This document shows, in pieces, positions 47,201 through 55,975 of a stretch of DNA of 63,216 nucleotides. Every line of letters starts with the position of its first letter. Position 1 is the stretch's first letter. Both the position numbers and the translations under genes were made by a program. Source of the DNA: Actinomadura hibisca NBRC 15177 (GTDB lineage: Bacteria > Actinomycetota > Actinomycetes > Streptosporangiales > Streptosporangiaceae); assembly GCF_001552635.1 (NCBI RefSeq), contig NZ_BCRO01000076.1:1-63216 (forward strand), written 5' to 3'. The notes beneath the pieces were generated by a model. That model saw only the letters and a program-made list of their open reading frames with translations. It searched no databases and had not been told where the DNA came from.

Positions 47201-47886
47201 CGCGGGCCCCCGTCCTGGTCGGCGCCGGTCAGCGCGGGGTCGTCGGCGCGCTCGTCGTCCAGGGCGCGGGGGCGGGCCGCGCGGACGCGGTCGTCCACGG
47301 CCTTGACCTGCTCGTAGGCGGGCGCGCTGCCCGGACGGTCGCCGTACCAGACGTCGTCGAAGATCCGCACGGCGGCGGCCAGGTCGCCCGCCAGGTCCGG
47401 CAGCGCCTCGCCCGCCTCGGCCGCCAGCTCGTCGGCGGTGCGGCCCGGACGGGGCGCCAGGATGGCGCGCTCCTCCAGGTCGCGGGCCAGCGCGCGCAGC
47501 CGCTCGCGGATCGCCTGGGGCCACGCGCCGGTGGCGGCCAGCCGTTCGGCCTCGGCGCGGTGGTCCAGGGCCGAGGACGGCGCGTCGTCCAGCAGCGCGT
47601 CCTGCGCCGAGCGCACGTTGCGGCCGCCGCGCATCAGCCACACCACCAGGGCGACCGCCGCCAGCAGCAGCACGATGATCACCACCCAGGACACCCAGCC
47701 CATCGCGCCGCTGCCGTGCGCCTCGGGCTGGGCGGTGCGCTGGAACAGCTCGCGCAGCCAGTCGGAGAAGGAGTCCCAGGCCCGCTCCAGCCAGGACGGC
47801 TTGTCGCGCTGGTAGATGGGCTTGTCCAGCTCGCGGCGGGCCAGCTCGCGGGCCTCGTCGCGGCCGATGGGATCGGTGCGGATCAT
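47194..47886 (-). CDS. DUF4129 domain membrane protein
   Basis: 230 aa from ATG 47886, which overlaps the upstream stop codon (ATGA). A single hydrophobic segment (about 68-90, SWVVIIVLLLAAVALVVWLM) separates a charged N-terminus (ARRELDKPIYQRDKPSWLERAW) from the DUF4129 region with GTADELA/LPDLAGDL and FDDVWYGDRPGSAPAY, the family signature. Its cluster partners (MoxR, DUF58, DUF4350) imply a shared membrane complex; function unknown. Confidence 0.88.
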   Translation of the reverse strand: MIRTDPIGRDEARELARRELDKPIYQRDKPSWLERAWDSFSDWLRELFQRTAQPEAHGSGAMGWVSWVVIIVLLLAAVALVVWLMRGGRNVRSAQDALLDDAPSSALDHRAEAERLAATGAWPQAIRERLRALARDLEERAILAPRPGRTADELAAEAGEALPDLAGDLAAAVRIFDDVWYGDRPGSAPAYEQVKAVDDRVRAARPRALDDERADDPALTGADQDGGPRW

Positions 47887-49277
47887 CGGCGTCCGGCCTC
47901 CGGGCGTGCCGCGGGCCACTGGTTCGGGGGCTGCGCGGGCGGCTGGAAAGGCGGCTGCGTCGGCGGCTGGGCGGGCCGTTCCGCCGGCCGCCAGAGCTCG
48001 AAGAAGCCGTCCGCCCCGGCCCGGGAGCGGGTGCGCAGGTCGAGGTCCATGCCCTCGCGGCGCATCCGGCGGTCCATGTACAGCAGCGCGATCACGCCCG
48101 CGTCGAACGGCAGCACCACCGACCAGCTCACGATCCGGCCCACGGTGTCCAGCGCCAGCGCGCCGAGGGCCGCGCCGCCGCCCTCCGCGTCCCCGAAGAA
48201 GATCAGCTGGGCGAGCAGGAACGGGATGCGCAGGGCGAAGAACCCCATGAACACCGTCACCAGCAGGGCCAGCAGCAACGTCCCGCAGGTCCGCCACCAG
48301 CGGCCCCGCGACAGGTGCCGGGCGCGGGCCAGCGCCCTCCCGACCGGCTGGCGCTCCAGCACCACCGCGGGCGCGGCCAGCACCAGCAGCACGTACAACC
48401 ACACCATCAGCGCGATCCCGGCCGGGACGCCGACGATCGCCGCCAGCGCGCTCAGCGCCGGATGCGCGTCCACCGCCAGCAGCGCCAGGAACGGCCCGGC
48501 CGGCACCAGCAGCCCCAGCAGCGCCGCCCCCATGATCGCCAGGCTGACGACCAGCAGCGCGCCGACCTTGGGCCGGGCGTCCCGCCACGCCTGGCGCGGC
48601 GGGTTGGGCAGCCCGAACAGGCCCCGGCCGAGCACCGGGCCGAGCAGCCCGGCCAGCAGCAGCACGCCGTAGGCCGACAGCACCAGGCTGATCATCCCCA
48701 GCGTGAACTGGGCGCCGAGCGAGCGCAGCAGCACGCTCGGGGTGACCTCGTCGCGGGCCTGGTCGCCGACGAAGAAGTAGGCGGTGACCGAACCGGCCAC
48801 CTGGATGACGGTGGTGACGGCGAGCGACAGGCCCAGCGTGGTGCGGGGGGCGCGGCGGATGCCTGCGACGGCGCCGTCGAGCATCTCCGAGATCGACATG
48901 GGGCGGAACGGGATGTCCCCGCCGAGAAGGGTGGCGGTGTCCATGGAAGCCAGGTCAGCGGGCGCGTCGTCGGCCGCACCGCCCGGCGTTCCGTCGGCGG
49001 GGCCGCCCGGCGTCCCCTGAGACGCGCCATCGGCCGAGCTGCCCGGGATTCCGTTGGCCGCGCCGACGGCCGGGCCGTTCGACATCCCACTGGCCGCGTC
49101 GCCGATCGGGCTGCCCGGCATCCCGCCAGCCGCGCCGACAGCCGGGCTGCCCAATGTCCAGACGGGCATGCCATCCGCCGGGCTCCCCGGCGTGTCGCCG
49201 GACGGGTTGATGGAGGCGTCGGCGGGCACATCGGCGGGCGCGGTCGCGTCGCCGCCCCGCTCCTCCGGTCTCGCCAT
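47883..49277 (-). CDS. Multi-pass membrane protein (GPDPase-type membrane domain) with repeat-rich N-terminus
   Basis: 464 aa from ATG 49277 with GGGGAG upstream. The first 115 residues are a degenerate Gly/Pro/Ala/Ser repeat (GTPGGPADGTPGG, GMPGSPIGDAASGM) of about 12 to 17 residues per unit. Then comes a membrane domain of about six to eight helices (from about 148) resembling the GPDPase_memb / Rv3690-type proteins, with RHLSRGRWWRT late in the protein and a Pro/Gln-rich tail. First gene of the MoxR operon. Function unknown. Confidence 0.8.
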   Translation of the reverse strand: MARPEERGGDATAPADVPADASINPSGDTPGSPADGMPVWTLGSPAVGAAGGMPGSPIGDAASGMSNGPAVGAANGIPGSSADGASQGTPGGPADGTPGGAADDAPADLASMDTATLLGGDIPFRPMSISEMLDGAVAGIRRAPRTTLGLSLAVTTVIQVAGSVTAYFFVGDQARDEVTPSVLLRSLGAQFTLGMISLVLSAYGVLLLAGLLGPVLGRGLFGLPNPPRQAWRDARPKVGALLVVSLAIMGAALLGLLVPAGPFLALLAVDAHPALSALAAIVGVPAGIALMVWLYVLLVLAAPAVVLERQPVGRALARARHLSRGRWWRTCGTLLLALLVTVFMGFFALRIPFLLAQLIFFGDAEGGGAALGALALDTVGRIVSWSVVLPFDAGVIALLYMDRRMRREGMDLDLRTRSRAGADGFFELWRPAERPAQPPTQPPFQPPAQPPNQWPAARPEAGRR

Positions 49278-49597
49278 GCCAACTCCCCATGCGCCTGTCG
49301 GATCCGGTCATCCTGTCATGTCGGACCGCCTGGATTGCCCGTACAGTCCGGGTCGGGGCCCGGCGTGCCGCGCCCTTTCCCCCGCGTCCCGCAGGCCCGC
49401 CCGCCAGGCATCGGACGCGGCCGAGGCGGGTCAGGACCCGGTTTCGGGAAATCAGGGGGAGTCATGTACGAGGCAAACGCAGGTAACCTTGCGTGCCGAG
49501 GCATATCTCACCCTGGCGAGGTGGGCCCGGACCCGGTCCCGAAGGCGGCGGTCCGCCGCCGGAATCCCGATCCCCACCGAACCCCGACCTAGTGACG
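49278..49597. other. Divergent intergenic region upstream of mtrA
   Basis: 320 bp without a gene. It should hold the promoters of mtrA (plus) and of the membrane-protein/MoxR operon (minus). A locally A/T-rich stretch at 49441-49492 (with GGTAACC around 49482) is the likeliest site for mtrA; I could not settle a -35/-10 pair. Confidence 0.4.
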
Positions 49598-50284
49598 ATG
49601 AGGGCCATGAGAGGACGTGTACTGGTCGTCGACGACGATCTCGCTCTCGCCGAGATGCTCGGCATCGTGCTGAGGGGCGAGGGTTTCGAACCGTCGTTCG
49701 TGCACGACGGCGACAAGGCGCTGGAGGCGTTCCGGGAGACCCGGCCCGACCTGGTGCTGCTGGACCTGATGCTGCCCGGCGCCGACGGCATCGACGTGTG
49801 CCGCCAGATCCGCGCCGAGTCCGGCATCCCGATCGTCATGCTGACCGCCAAGAGCGACACCGTGGACGTGGTGCTCGGGCTGGAGTCGGGCGCCGACGAC
49901 TACATCGTCAAGCCGTTCAAGCCCAAGGAGCTGGTGGCGCGCGTGCGGGCCCGGCTGCGCCGCACCGACGAGCCCGCTCCCGAGACGCTGCAGATCGGCG
50001 ACATCACCATCGACGTGGCGGGCCACTCGGTCAAGCGCGCCGACCGGCACATCCCGCTGACCCCGCTGGAGTTCGACCTGCTGGTGGCGCTGGCCCGCAA
50101 GCCGCGCCAGGTCTTCACCCGCGAGGTGCTGCTGGAGCAGGTGTGGGGCTACCGGCACGCGGCCGACACCCGGCTGGTCAACGTGCACGTGCAGCGGCTG
50201 CGCGCCAAGATCGAGAAGGACCCGGAGCGGCCGGAGATCGTGGTGACCGTCCGGGGCGTCGGCTACAAGGCCGGCCCGGCCTGA
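49598..50284 (+). CDS. mtrA: Response regulator MtrA
   Basis: 228 aa, the same length as M. tuberculosis MtrA, and MRAMRGRVLVVDDD aligns with its MDTMRQRILVVDDD start, so ATG 49598 was chosen over GTG 49592 and ATG 49607. The receiver has Asp12-14, phospho-acceptor Asp56 (LLDLMLPGADG), Thr in MLTAK and Lys in IVKPF; the winged helix (about 130-228) ends VVTVRGVGYKAGP. MtrA controls cell division, wall and (in Streptomyces) development genes. The order mtrA-mtrB-lpqB is conserved. Confidence 0.96.
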   Translation: MRAMRGRVLVVDDDLALAEMLGIVLRGEGFEPSFVHDGDKALEAFRETRPDLVLLDLMLPGADGIDVCRQIRAESGIPIVMLTAKSDTVDVVLGLESGADDYIVKPFKPKELVARVRARLRRTDEPAPETLQIGDITIDVAGHSVKRADRHIPLTPLEFDLLVALARKPRQVFTREVLLEQVWGYRHAADTRLVNVHVQRLRAKIEKDPERPEIVVTVRGVGYKAGPA

Positions 50285-50399
50285 ACGCGCCGTCCCGATG
50301 AGCCCGCCGCGCCCTCCGGTGGCCCGCCGACCCCGCCCGACCCGCCCTGCCCGGCAGGCGCGGGCCCTCGGGCTGCCCCGGCGGGCCCTGGAGACCGCT

Positions 50400-50545
50400 A
50401 GCGGGACGCACGGCACGCGCAAGAAGCACAGCGTGCTCAACACCCGCGGAACACACAGCACACGCGGCATCCACGGGACGCGCGGCCCTCACGGGATGCG
50501 CGGCCCCCACGGGACGTGTGGCATCCATGGGACGCGTGACACGCG
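50400..50545. repeat. 18-bp tandem repeat between mtrA and mtrB
   Basis: The marker CACGGGA (or CATGGGA) recurs at 50472, 50490, 50508 and 50526, exactly 18 bp apart; a more degenerate part lies upstream from about 50400. It would read as six-residue blocks GTRGPH, GMRGPH, GTCGIH in frame 1, but this is not the mtrB frame and no start is convincing. It fills the gap between mtrA and mtrB. Confidence 0.75.
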
Positions 50546-50623
50546 CAGCGTGCGCGGATGCCGATGCCCCAGCACGCGCAGGACGCGTCGCCCCCTCCCG
50601 GGCGGCGCGGGCGTGGCGTCCCG

Positions 50624-52333
50624 GTGAGCGGCGTCACCCGCCGGCGCGCCGTCCGTCCGCTGCGCCGGGGCCGCACCGCCACCGGACCGGCCGGACGTCC
50701 CGGCCGCGCCGGCGCCGGACGCTCCCGCCGCGCCCTCGCCAGGGCCCGCCGCGCCCTGCGCCGCGTCTTCCGCAGCGGCTACTCGCGCTGGCGCCGCTCC
50801 CTCCAGATCCGCGTGGTGACCTGGACGCTGGTCCTGTCGGCGGTCGTCGTGGCGATCCTCGGCATCTTCATCACCCAGCGCATGTCCAACGCCCTGATGG
50901 ACGGCAAGGCCAAGACGGCCCAGGCCCAGCTCGACGACGGCCTCGCCCAGGTGCAGCGCGACCTCGGCAACCGGGGCAGCACCACCGACGACACCGACCG
51001 CCTCAAGCGCGCCGTGGACGGCCTGAAGGCCCGCAGCGGCCCGTCCGGCCTGTACGAGGTCTACATCCGCGACACCCGCGAGCAGACCTACGACGGCTTC
51101 GCCACCAACGAGCTGCTCAGCGAGAGCGTGCCGCAGCGCATGCGCGAGGAGCTGCGGCACGCCCCGACCGGCGCCCGCGTCTACACCTACGGCTGGCTGA
51201 CCTACAACAAGGGCGCGCCCGTCCAGGGCCTGATCATGGGCGGCAAGACCGGCCAGCTGGAGCTGTACTACCTGTTCCCGCTCACCCAGGAGCAGCACAC
51301 GCTGACGCTGGTCAGCCGGTCGCTGGTCGGGGTCGGCGTGGTGCTGGTGCTGCTGCTGGCCGCGATCGCCTCGCTGGTCACCCGGCAGGTCGTCACGCCC
51401 GTCCGGCTCGCCGCCCAGGGCGCGCAGCGGCTGGCCGCCGGACGGCTGGAGGAGCGCATGCGGGTGCGCGGCGAGGACGACCTCGCGCGCCTCGCCCGCT
51501 CGTTCAACGACATGGCCGCCAACCTCCAGGAGAAGATCGGCGAGCTGGAGGACCTGTCGCAGGTGCAGCGGCAGTTCGTGTCGGACGTCTCGCACGAGCT
51601 GCGCACCCCGCTCACCACCATCCGCATCGCCGCCGACATGCTCTACGAGAGCCGCGACACCTTCGACGACCCCGCCGTCGGCCGCTCGGCCGAGCTGCTG
51701 CAGAGCCAGCTGGAGCGCTTCGAGTCGCTGCTGGCCGACCTGCTGGAGATCAGCCGCCACGACGCGGGCGCGGCCACCCTGGACGCCGAGTCGCTGGACA
51801 TGCGCGACCTGGTGCTGCGCTGCGTCGGCGACATCCAGGGCCTCGCCGAGCGCAAGGGCAGCAAGGTCGTGCTGCAACTGCCCGGCGAGCCGTGCATGGC
51901 CGAGGTCGACCGCCGCCGCGTGGAGCGCATCCTGCGCAACCTGCTGGTCAACGCCGTCGAGCACGGCGAGGGCGAGGACATCGTGGTGTCGGTGGCCGCC
52001 GACCGCGACGCGGTGGCGGTGGCCGTCCGCGACCACGGCGTCGGGCTGAAACCGGGGGAGGGCCAGATGGTGTTCGACCGCTTCTGGCGGGCCGACCCCG
52101 CGCGCGCCCGCACGACGGGCGGCACCGGGCTCGGCCTGTCCATCTCGCGCGAGGACGCCCAGCTGCACGGCGGCTGGCTCCAGGCGTGGGGCGAGCCGGG
52201 CGCGGGCTCGCAGTTCCGGCTGTCGCTGCCGCGCGTGGCGGGCACCGAGCTGCGCGGCTCGCCGCTGCCGCTGGTGCCGCCGGGCGTGGGCGGGGCGCGG
52301 CCGCTGTTCGCCGAACTGGAGGCGGGCGAATGA
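50624..52333 (+). CDS. mtrB: Sensor histidine kinase MtrB
   Basis: 569 aa from GTG 50624; an in-frame ATG 50558 would add 22 residues overlapping the repeat. Basic N-terminus (RRRAVRPLRRGR), TM1 (about 66-86), extracytoplasmic domain, TM2 (about 232-252), HAMP, HisKA with the phospho-acceptor His in SDVSHELRTPLTT and an HATPase with ILRNLLVNAVEH, VRDHGVGL and GGTGLGLSI. It signals to MtrA and is modulated by LpqB and, in relatives, by cell-wall state. Overlaps lpqB by ATGA. Confidence 0.95.
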   Translation: MSGVTRRRAVRPLRRGRTATGPAGRPGRAGAGRSRRALARARRALRRVFRSGYSRWRRSLQIRVVTWTLVLSAVVVAILGIFITQRMSNALMDGKAKTAQAQLDDGLAQVQRDLGNRGSTTDDTDRLKRAVDGLKARSGPSGLYEVYIRDTREQTYDGFATNELLSESVPQRMREELRHAPTGARVYTYGWLTYNKGAPVQGLIMGGKTGQLELYYLFPLTQEQHTLTLVSRSLVGVGVVLVLLLAAIASLVTRQVVTPVRLAAQGAQRLAAGRLEERMRVRGEDDLARLARSFNDMAANLQEKIGELEDLSQVQRQFVSDVSHELRTPLTTIRIAADMLYESRDTFDDPAVGRSAELLQSQLERFESLLADLLEISRHDAGAATLDAESLDMRDLVLRCVGDIQGLAERKGSKVVLQLPGEPCMAEVDRRRVERILRNLLVNAVEHGEGEDIVVSVAADRDAVAVAVRDHGVGLKPGEGQMVFDRFWRADPARARTTGGTGLGLSISREDAQLHGGWLQAWGEPGAGSQFRLSLPRVAGTELRGSPLPLVPPGVGGARPLFAELEAGE

Positions 52334-54243
52334 CGTCGGGGTATGGCACCGCGCACGAGACCGGCTCCGCCGGCGGGCCCGGGAAGCAGGGCCGCGACCG
52401 GGCCGGGGACCTCGGCAAGCAGCGTCCAGGGCAGCTCGGGGAGCGCCCGGAGCAGGCCCGCGAGCCGCGCATGCGGCGCGTCCCGGCCGCGCTGGCCGCC
52501 GCCGCGGCGCTCACCATCGGCGCGGTCGGCTGCGCCAACGTCCCCACCAGCGGCCGCGTGGTGTCCGGCAAGGCCGTCGAGCGCGCCGACCAGGTCGACG
52601 ACCCCTACGTCCGCATCATCCCGGTCCCGCCGAAGGCCGGCTGGGCCCCCGACCAGGTCGTGTCGGGCTTCCTGGCGGCCTCCGGCAGCTTCGACGACGG
52701 GCAGCGCGTCGCCCGCTCCTACCTGGCCAAACCCGGCGCGTGGACGCCCGGCCCGCGCCCGTCGGTCACCGTCTTCAAGGACCGGCTCCAGCCCGTCATG
52801 GTCAAGCAGGACGCCGTCCAGGCCACCGTCCGGGTGGAGGGCGAGCAGCTCGGCGCGATCCGCGCCGACGGCCAGTACGTCGCCGACCCCAAGAAGGTCG
52901 CCGTCACCTTCGACCTGGCCAAGAACCCGCAGGCCGGATGGCGGATCGCCGGGCTGTCGGGCGACGCCGGAGCGCGGCTGCTGCTGACCAAGAGCGACGT
53001 GGAGCGCGCGTTCCGCACCGTCGACCTGTACTTCTTCGGCCCCGACCGGGGCGCGCTGGTGCCCAACGGGATCTTCCTGCCGCTGGTCGACCGGCAGAGC
53101 CTGCCCGCCCAGCTCGTCCAGGCGCTGCTGGGCGGCCCGACGTCGTGGTTGCGCGACGCGGTGCGCAGCGAGTTCCCGGCCGGCACCAAGCTGCGCGGCG
53201 TCACCGTCGACAACGAGATCGCCACCGTGGAGCTGAGCCGGGAGGCCGCCTCCGGCGACCTGCGGCGGATGTCGGCGCAGCTCAGCTGGACGCTGCGGCA
53301 GCTGTCGGAGATCCGCTACTGGAAGTTGCGGATCGACGGCGAGAACTACACGCCCGAGGGCATGGGCGAGACCCAGCCGGTGTCGCGGTCCTGGGAGGAG
53401 TACGCCCCCGACGGCCCGCGCGAGCACCGCGGCGGCGAGGCGTACGCGATGGGCCTGGCCGGCGACCTGAGCCGCCTGGCCGCCGACAAGCCGCAGCCGG
53501 TGATGACCAACGACGCGGGCCGCCTCAGCCGCCCCGCCGTCTCGCCCGACCGCCGGGAAGCCGCCGGGCTCAGCCGCAAGGGCGACCAGGTCCTGGTCAC
53601 CGACCTGGCCGGGGACCAGCGCCTGCGCCCCCTGCTGACCGGGCGGGGCAAGCAGTCGCGCTTCACCGCGCCCGCCTTCGACCGCCACGGCCGCCTGTGG
53701 ACGGTCGAGAGCAGCGCCGACAAGTCCTGGTTGTGGGTGCGCGAGCGCGGCGGCCCGCCCGTGCAGGTCAAGGTGTGGGGGCTGAGCGGCCGCCAGGTGC
53801 TGGCCTTCCAGGTCGCCCGCGACGGGGTGCGCGCGGCCGTCATCGTCCGCATCGAGGGCATGAACCAGGTGCAGCTCGGCCGCGTCATCCGCGCGCCCGA
53901 CGGGGCGCTGGACGTGGGGTCGTTCCTGCCGGTCAGCTCCGAGCTGCCCGACGCACGCGACCTGTCCTGGCGCGACTACGGCAGCCTCGCGGTCCTGGGC
54001 CGCAAGGAGCTGGACGAGACGGTGCTGCCCTACCTGATGCCGGTCGGCGGCGGCGCGATCTCGCCGCTGGGCGGCGGGGTGCTGAACTCGGCCCGCACGA
54101 TCGCGGCCGCGCCCGGGGCCCCGGTGCTGATCGGCACCCGGACGTCGGAGGGGCTGCGGGTGTGCCGGCAGCGCAACCCGAGCGAGCAGTTCAGCGAGTG
54201 GACATGCTCGATCCCGGCGACGGACCCGACCTACCCGAACTGA
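52330..54243 (+). CDS. lpqB: Lipoprotein LpqB
   Basis: 637 aa from ATG 52330 (ATGA overlap with mtrB). The lipobox IGAVGC (Cys near 67) needs a signal beginning at the in-frame ATG 52471 (MRRVPAALAAAAALTIGAVGC minus its last Cys); the first 47 residues are hydrophilic Gly/Lys/Glu and probably not translated, or else form an unusual leader. GerMN-like domain (about 115-330, GPTSWLRDA, VTVDNEIATVELS) and a C-terminal beta-propeller-like part follow. LpqB interacts with the MtrB extracellular domain in mycobacteria. Confidence 0.92.
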   Translation: MTSGYGTAHETGSAGGPGKQGRDRAGDLGKQRPGQLGERPEQAREPRMRRVPAALAAAAALTIGAVGCANVPTSGRVVSGKAVERADQVDDPYVRIIPVPPKAGWAPDQVVSGFLAASGSFDDGQRVARSYLAKPGAWTPGPRPSVTVFKDRLQPVMVKQDAVQATVRVEGEQLGAIRADGQYVADPKKVAVTFDLAKNPQAGWRIAGLSGDAGARLLLTKSDVERAFRTVDLYFFGPDRGALVPNGIFLPLVDRQSLPAQLVQALLGGPTSWLRDAVRSEFPAGTKLRGVTVDNEIATVELSREAASGDLRRMSAQLSWTLRQLSEIRYWKLRIDGENYTPEGMGETQPVSRSWEEYAPDGPREHRGGEAYAMGLAGDLSRLAADKPQPVMTNDAGRLSRPAVSPDRREAAGLSRKGDQVLVTDLAGDQRLRPLLTGRGKQSRFTAPAFDRHGRLWTVESSADKSWLWVRERGGPPVQVKVWGLSGRQVLAFQVARDGVRAAVIVRIEGMNQVQLGRVIRAPDGALDVGSFLPVSSELPDARDLSWRDYGSLAVLGRKELDETVLPYLMPVGGGAISPLGGGVLNSARTIAAAPGAPVLIGTRTSEGLRVCRQRNPSEQFSEWTCSIPATDPTYPN

Positions 54244-54420
54244 AGAACCGGCCCCACCCCACCCCAACGGACCCGGCCCACCTGAACTGACGGATCCCGC
54301 CCGCCCGGCCTGACGGCCCCGGCCCACCTGTCCCGACGGCCCCGGCCCGACGGACCCGCCCCACCCAGCCTCACGGACCTGCCCTACCCGTCCCGACGAA
54401 CCTGCCCCACCCCGACTGGG
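54244..54420. repeat. Diverged GACGGNCC/CCCACC repeats between lpqB and comF
   Basis: Irregular units of about 25-30 bp built on CTGACGGACC and GCCCCACCC-type words. No gene is supported. They decay more than the 18-bp or 107-bp arrays. Confidence 0.5.
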
Positions 54421-54428
54421 CGCCGAAG

Positions 54429-54437
54429 TTATCCACA
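54429..54437 (+). promoter_or_regulatory. Perfect DnaA-box sequence TTATCCACA upstream of comF
   Basis: The nonamer equals the consensus DnaA box and lies 50 bp before the comF start, in the only A/T-rich stretch here. It is single, with no cluster, so it is not an origin; it could be a DnaA-controlled promoter site. Confidence 0.45.
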
Positions 54438-54487
54438 GGCTGGAAACTCGTCGCCCGAAGTCCCGCCGGACGGCGCAGACTTGTCTC

Positions 54488-55171
54488 ATGCGCTCGTACA
54501 CCGCCTTCCTCGATCTGCTCCTCCCGCTACGCTGCGCGGGCTGTTCCCGGCCCTCAGGGCTTCTCTGTGGCCGCTGCGGGGCCTTACTGGACTCTGCCCC
54601 CACCCGGGGCAGCCCCGGCCCCGCATCGCCCGTCCTGCCACCGGTCTGGTCGGTCACCGCCTACGCGGGCCCGGTCCGCAAGATGATCACCGCCTACAAG
54701 GACGACGGCCGCACGCCCCTGGTCGATCCGTTGGGACGCGCCTTGGCTCAGGCCCTCAAAGCCGCGACAGCCGACATGCCGACCGACGGCCCCTTCCTGG
54801 TGGTCCCCGTTCCGTCAGCCCGCCGCGCCGTGCGCCGCCGTGGCCACGACCACATGCGCCGCATGGCGGAGGCGGCCGTCCGGGAACTGCGCCGTGCCGG
54901 TCTGCCTGCCACGGGCCTGGCGGCCCTGCGCCAGTGCCGCCGCGTCCGCGACCAGGCGGCCCTGTCCCGGCCCGCTCGCGCTGCGAACCTGGCCGGTGCC
55001 CTGGAAACGCACCCGGCCGCAGACGTAGCGGGCCGCACGGCCCTCCTGGCGGATGACGTCCTGACGTCCGGGCACACCCTCGCGGAAGCGACACGGGCCC
55101 TGGAGGAGGCGGGCGCCGACGTTCCGGCCGCCGCGACCGTCGCGGTCACCCTCCGTAGGCCCGGCTCCTGA
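54488..55171 (+). CDS. ComF family protein (phosphoribosyltransferase-like)
   Basis: 227 aa from ATG 54488. Zinc-ribbon N-terminus with CAGC and CGRC (16-31), then a PRTase fold: VVPVPSARRAVRRRGHDHM (the ComF signature) and the PRPP loop LLADDVLTSGHT (187-198). In Bacillus ComF is used in DNA uptake; in actinobacteria the homologue next to mtrAB-lpqB has unknown function. CAGACT (54476-54481) lies 7 nt before the start, so the message may be leaderless. Confidence 0.9.
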   Translation: MRSYTAFLDLLLPLRCAGCSRPSGLLCGRCGALLDSAPTRGSPGPASPVLPPVWSVTAYAGPVRKMITAYKDDGRTPLVDPLGRALAQALKAATADMPTDGPFLVVPVPSARRAVRRRGHDHMRRMAEAAVRELRRAGLPATGLAALRQCRRVRDQAALSRPARAANLAGALETHPAADVAGRTALLADDVLTSGHTLAEATRALEEAGADVPAAATVAVTLRRPGS

Positions 55172-55309
55172 CGCGCCACCACCCGCGCGCCGCGCCGGAC
55201 CCGGCGCCGTGCCGCCCCGCCTACCCCTCATGATCAGGTGATGTCGGACTGGCGGGCCTGATACTGGGCGGTGCCGGGGAAGGTGACTTTCTTCACGGTG
55301 ACACGCCCG

Positions 55310-55342
55310 GACGGTAGTTACCTGTTGTAACCATCAACCGTC
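55310..55342. promoter_or_regulatory. Nested inverted repeat in the comF-hpf gap
   Basis: Outer arms GACGGT/ACCGTC enclose GTTAC-N5-GTAAC (55317-55331). The whole is A/T-rich compared with its surroundings. Likely a dimeric regulator site or hairpin; it lies 270 bp before the candidate hpf promoter. Confidence 0.4.
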
Positions 55343-55510
55343 CGAGATGTCGGCGATGGCGTGATTGGTTGCGATATCAACGGTCACCGATGGTCCGTTG
55401 CCGAGTAGAGATTTTGCAAACCAGACCGGTGGTGAGGTCCCGCTGACCTGCGTCCCGACGATCGGCCGCAACCCCTGCGCATACAGGGTTTCACGGCATG
55501 TGAGCGGCGG

Positions 55511-55537
55511 CCGGAGGGGCCCCGGGCACCCCTCCGG
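55511..55537 (+). terminator. Candidate terminator hairpin upstream of hpf
   Basis: 9-bp perfect stem CCGGAGGGG/CCCCTCCGG with a 9-nt loop, followed by GGAGGGCCCTCC and, 28 nt later, TTTTT (55565-55569). It could end comF read-through. Confidence 0.4.
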
Positions 55538-55583
55538 AGGGCCCTCCGATGACGGTCAGTGAGTTTTTCCTCCCTCCACCCCC

Positions 55584-55612
55584 CTGACATTCGTGGCGTA
55601 AGGGGTTAGCGT
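55584..55612 (+). promoter_or_regulatory. Strong candidate hpf promoter
   Basis: CTGACA (55584-55589), exactly 17 bp, TAGCGT (55607-55612). It is the best vegetative promoter match in the window and would give a start near 55619. Confidence 0.55.
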
Positions 55613-55975
55613 TCCTGACATGGCACCCGCCCGGGTCCGTGGTTGCGTTGGATCGCAGTGCTCGTCGCGAGCACGGAAGGCGGTCCGGCTAGCCGATGCC
55701 AGGCGCAGGCGAAACGGCCCACGTAAGGCGACTTCTCGTCGACCGATCACGGTGCGCCTTAGAGGTAAGTCCTGCCCCGCCGGAGGATCAGACATCCTCC
55801 GTACCGGGAGAAGGGCAGTAGTGGCAACAGAGCTGCGAGCCCCTCGGCAGGCGGATGTGGGGACGAAGACCAGGTCGGCCGGGCGGGTGCGACCCATCCA
55901 GCTGTGTAGTTCGCGTCGGGATGGGGAGACCCCCGTCCCAACGTCGAACGACAACCGGGAGAAGGGGGGTCCCGC
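55613..55975 (+). other. Long 5' leader of hpf (about 357 nt)
   Basis: Downstream of the promoter at 55584. It contains an 8-bp perfect stem CGGAGGAT/ATCCTCCG (55781-55801) and a GGGATGGGG/CCCCGTCCC stem near 55917-55940 just ahead of the ribosome site. An open frame (55620-55991) is basic and low-complexity and not a convincing gene. I see no match to a known riboswitch. Together with 55172-55583 it makes an 804-bp non-coding stretch. Confidence 0.4.

Noticed and set aside
54429..54437. Chromosomal origin suggested by the DnaA box
   Set aside because: Only one box; dnaA, dnaN and an AT-rich unwinding region are absent.
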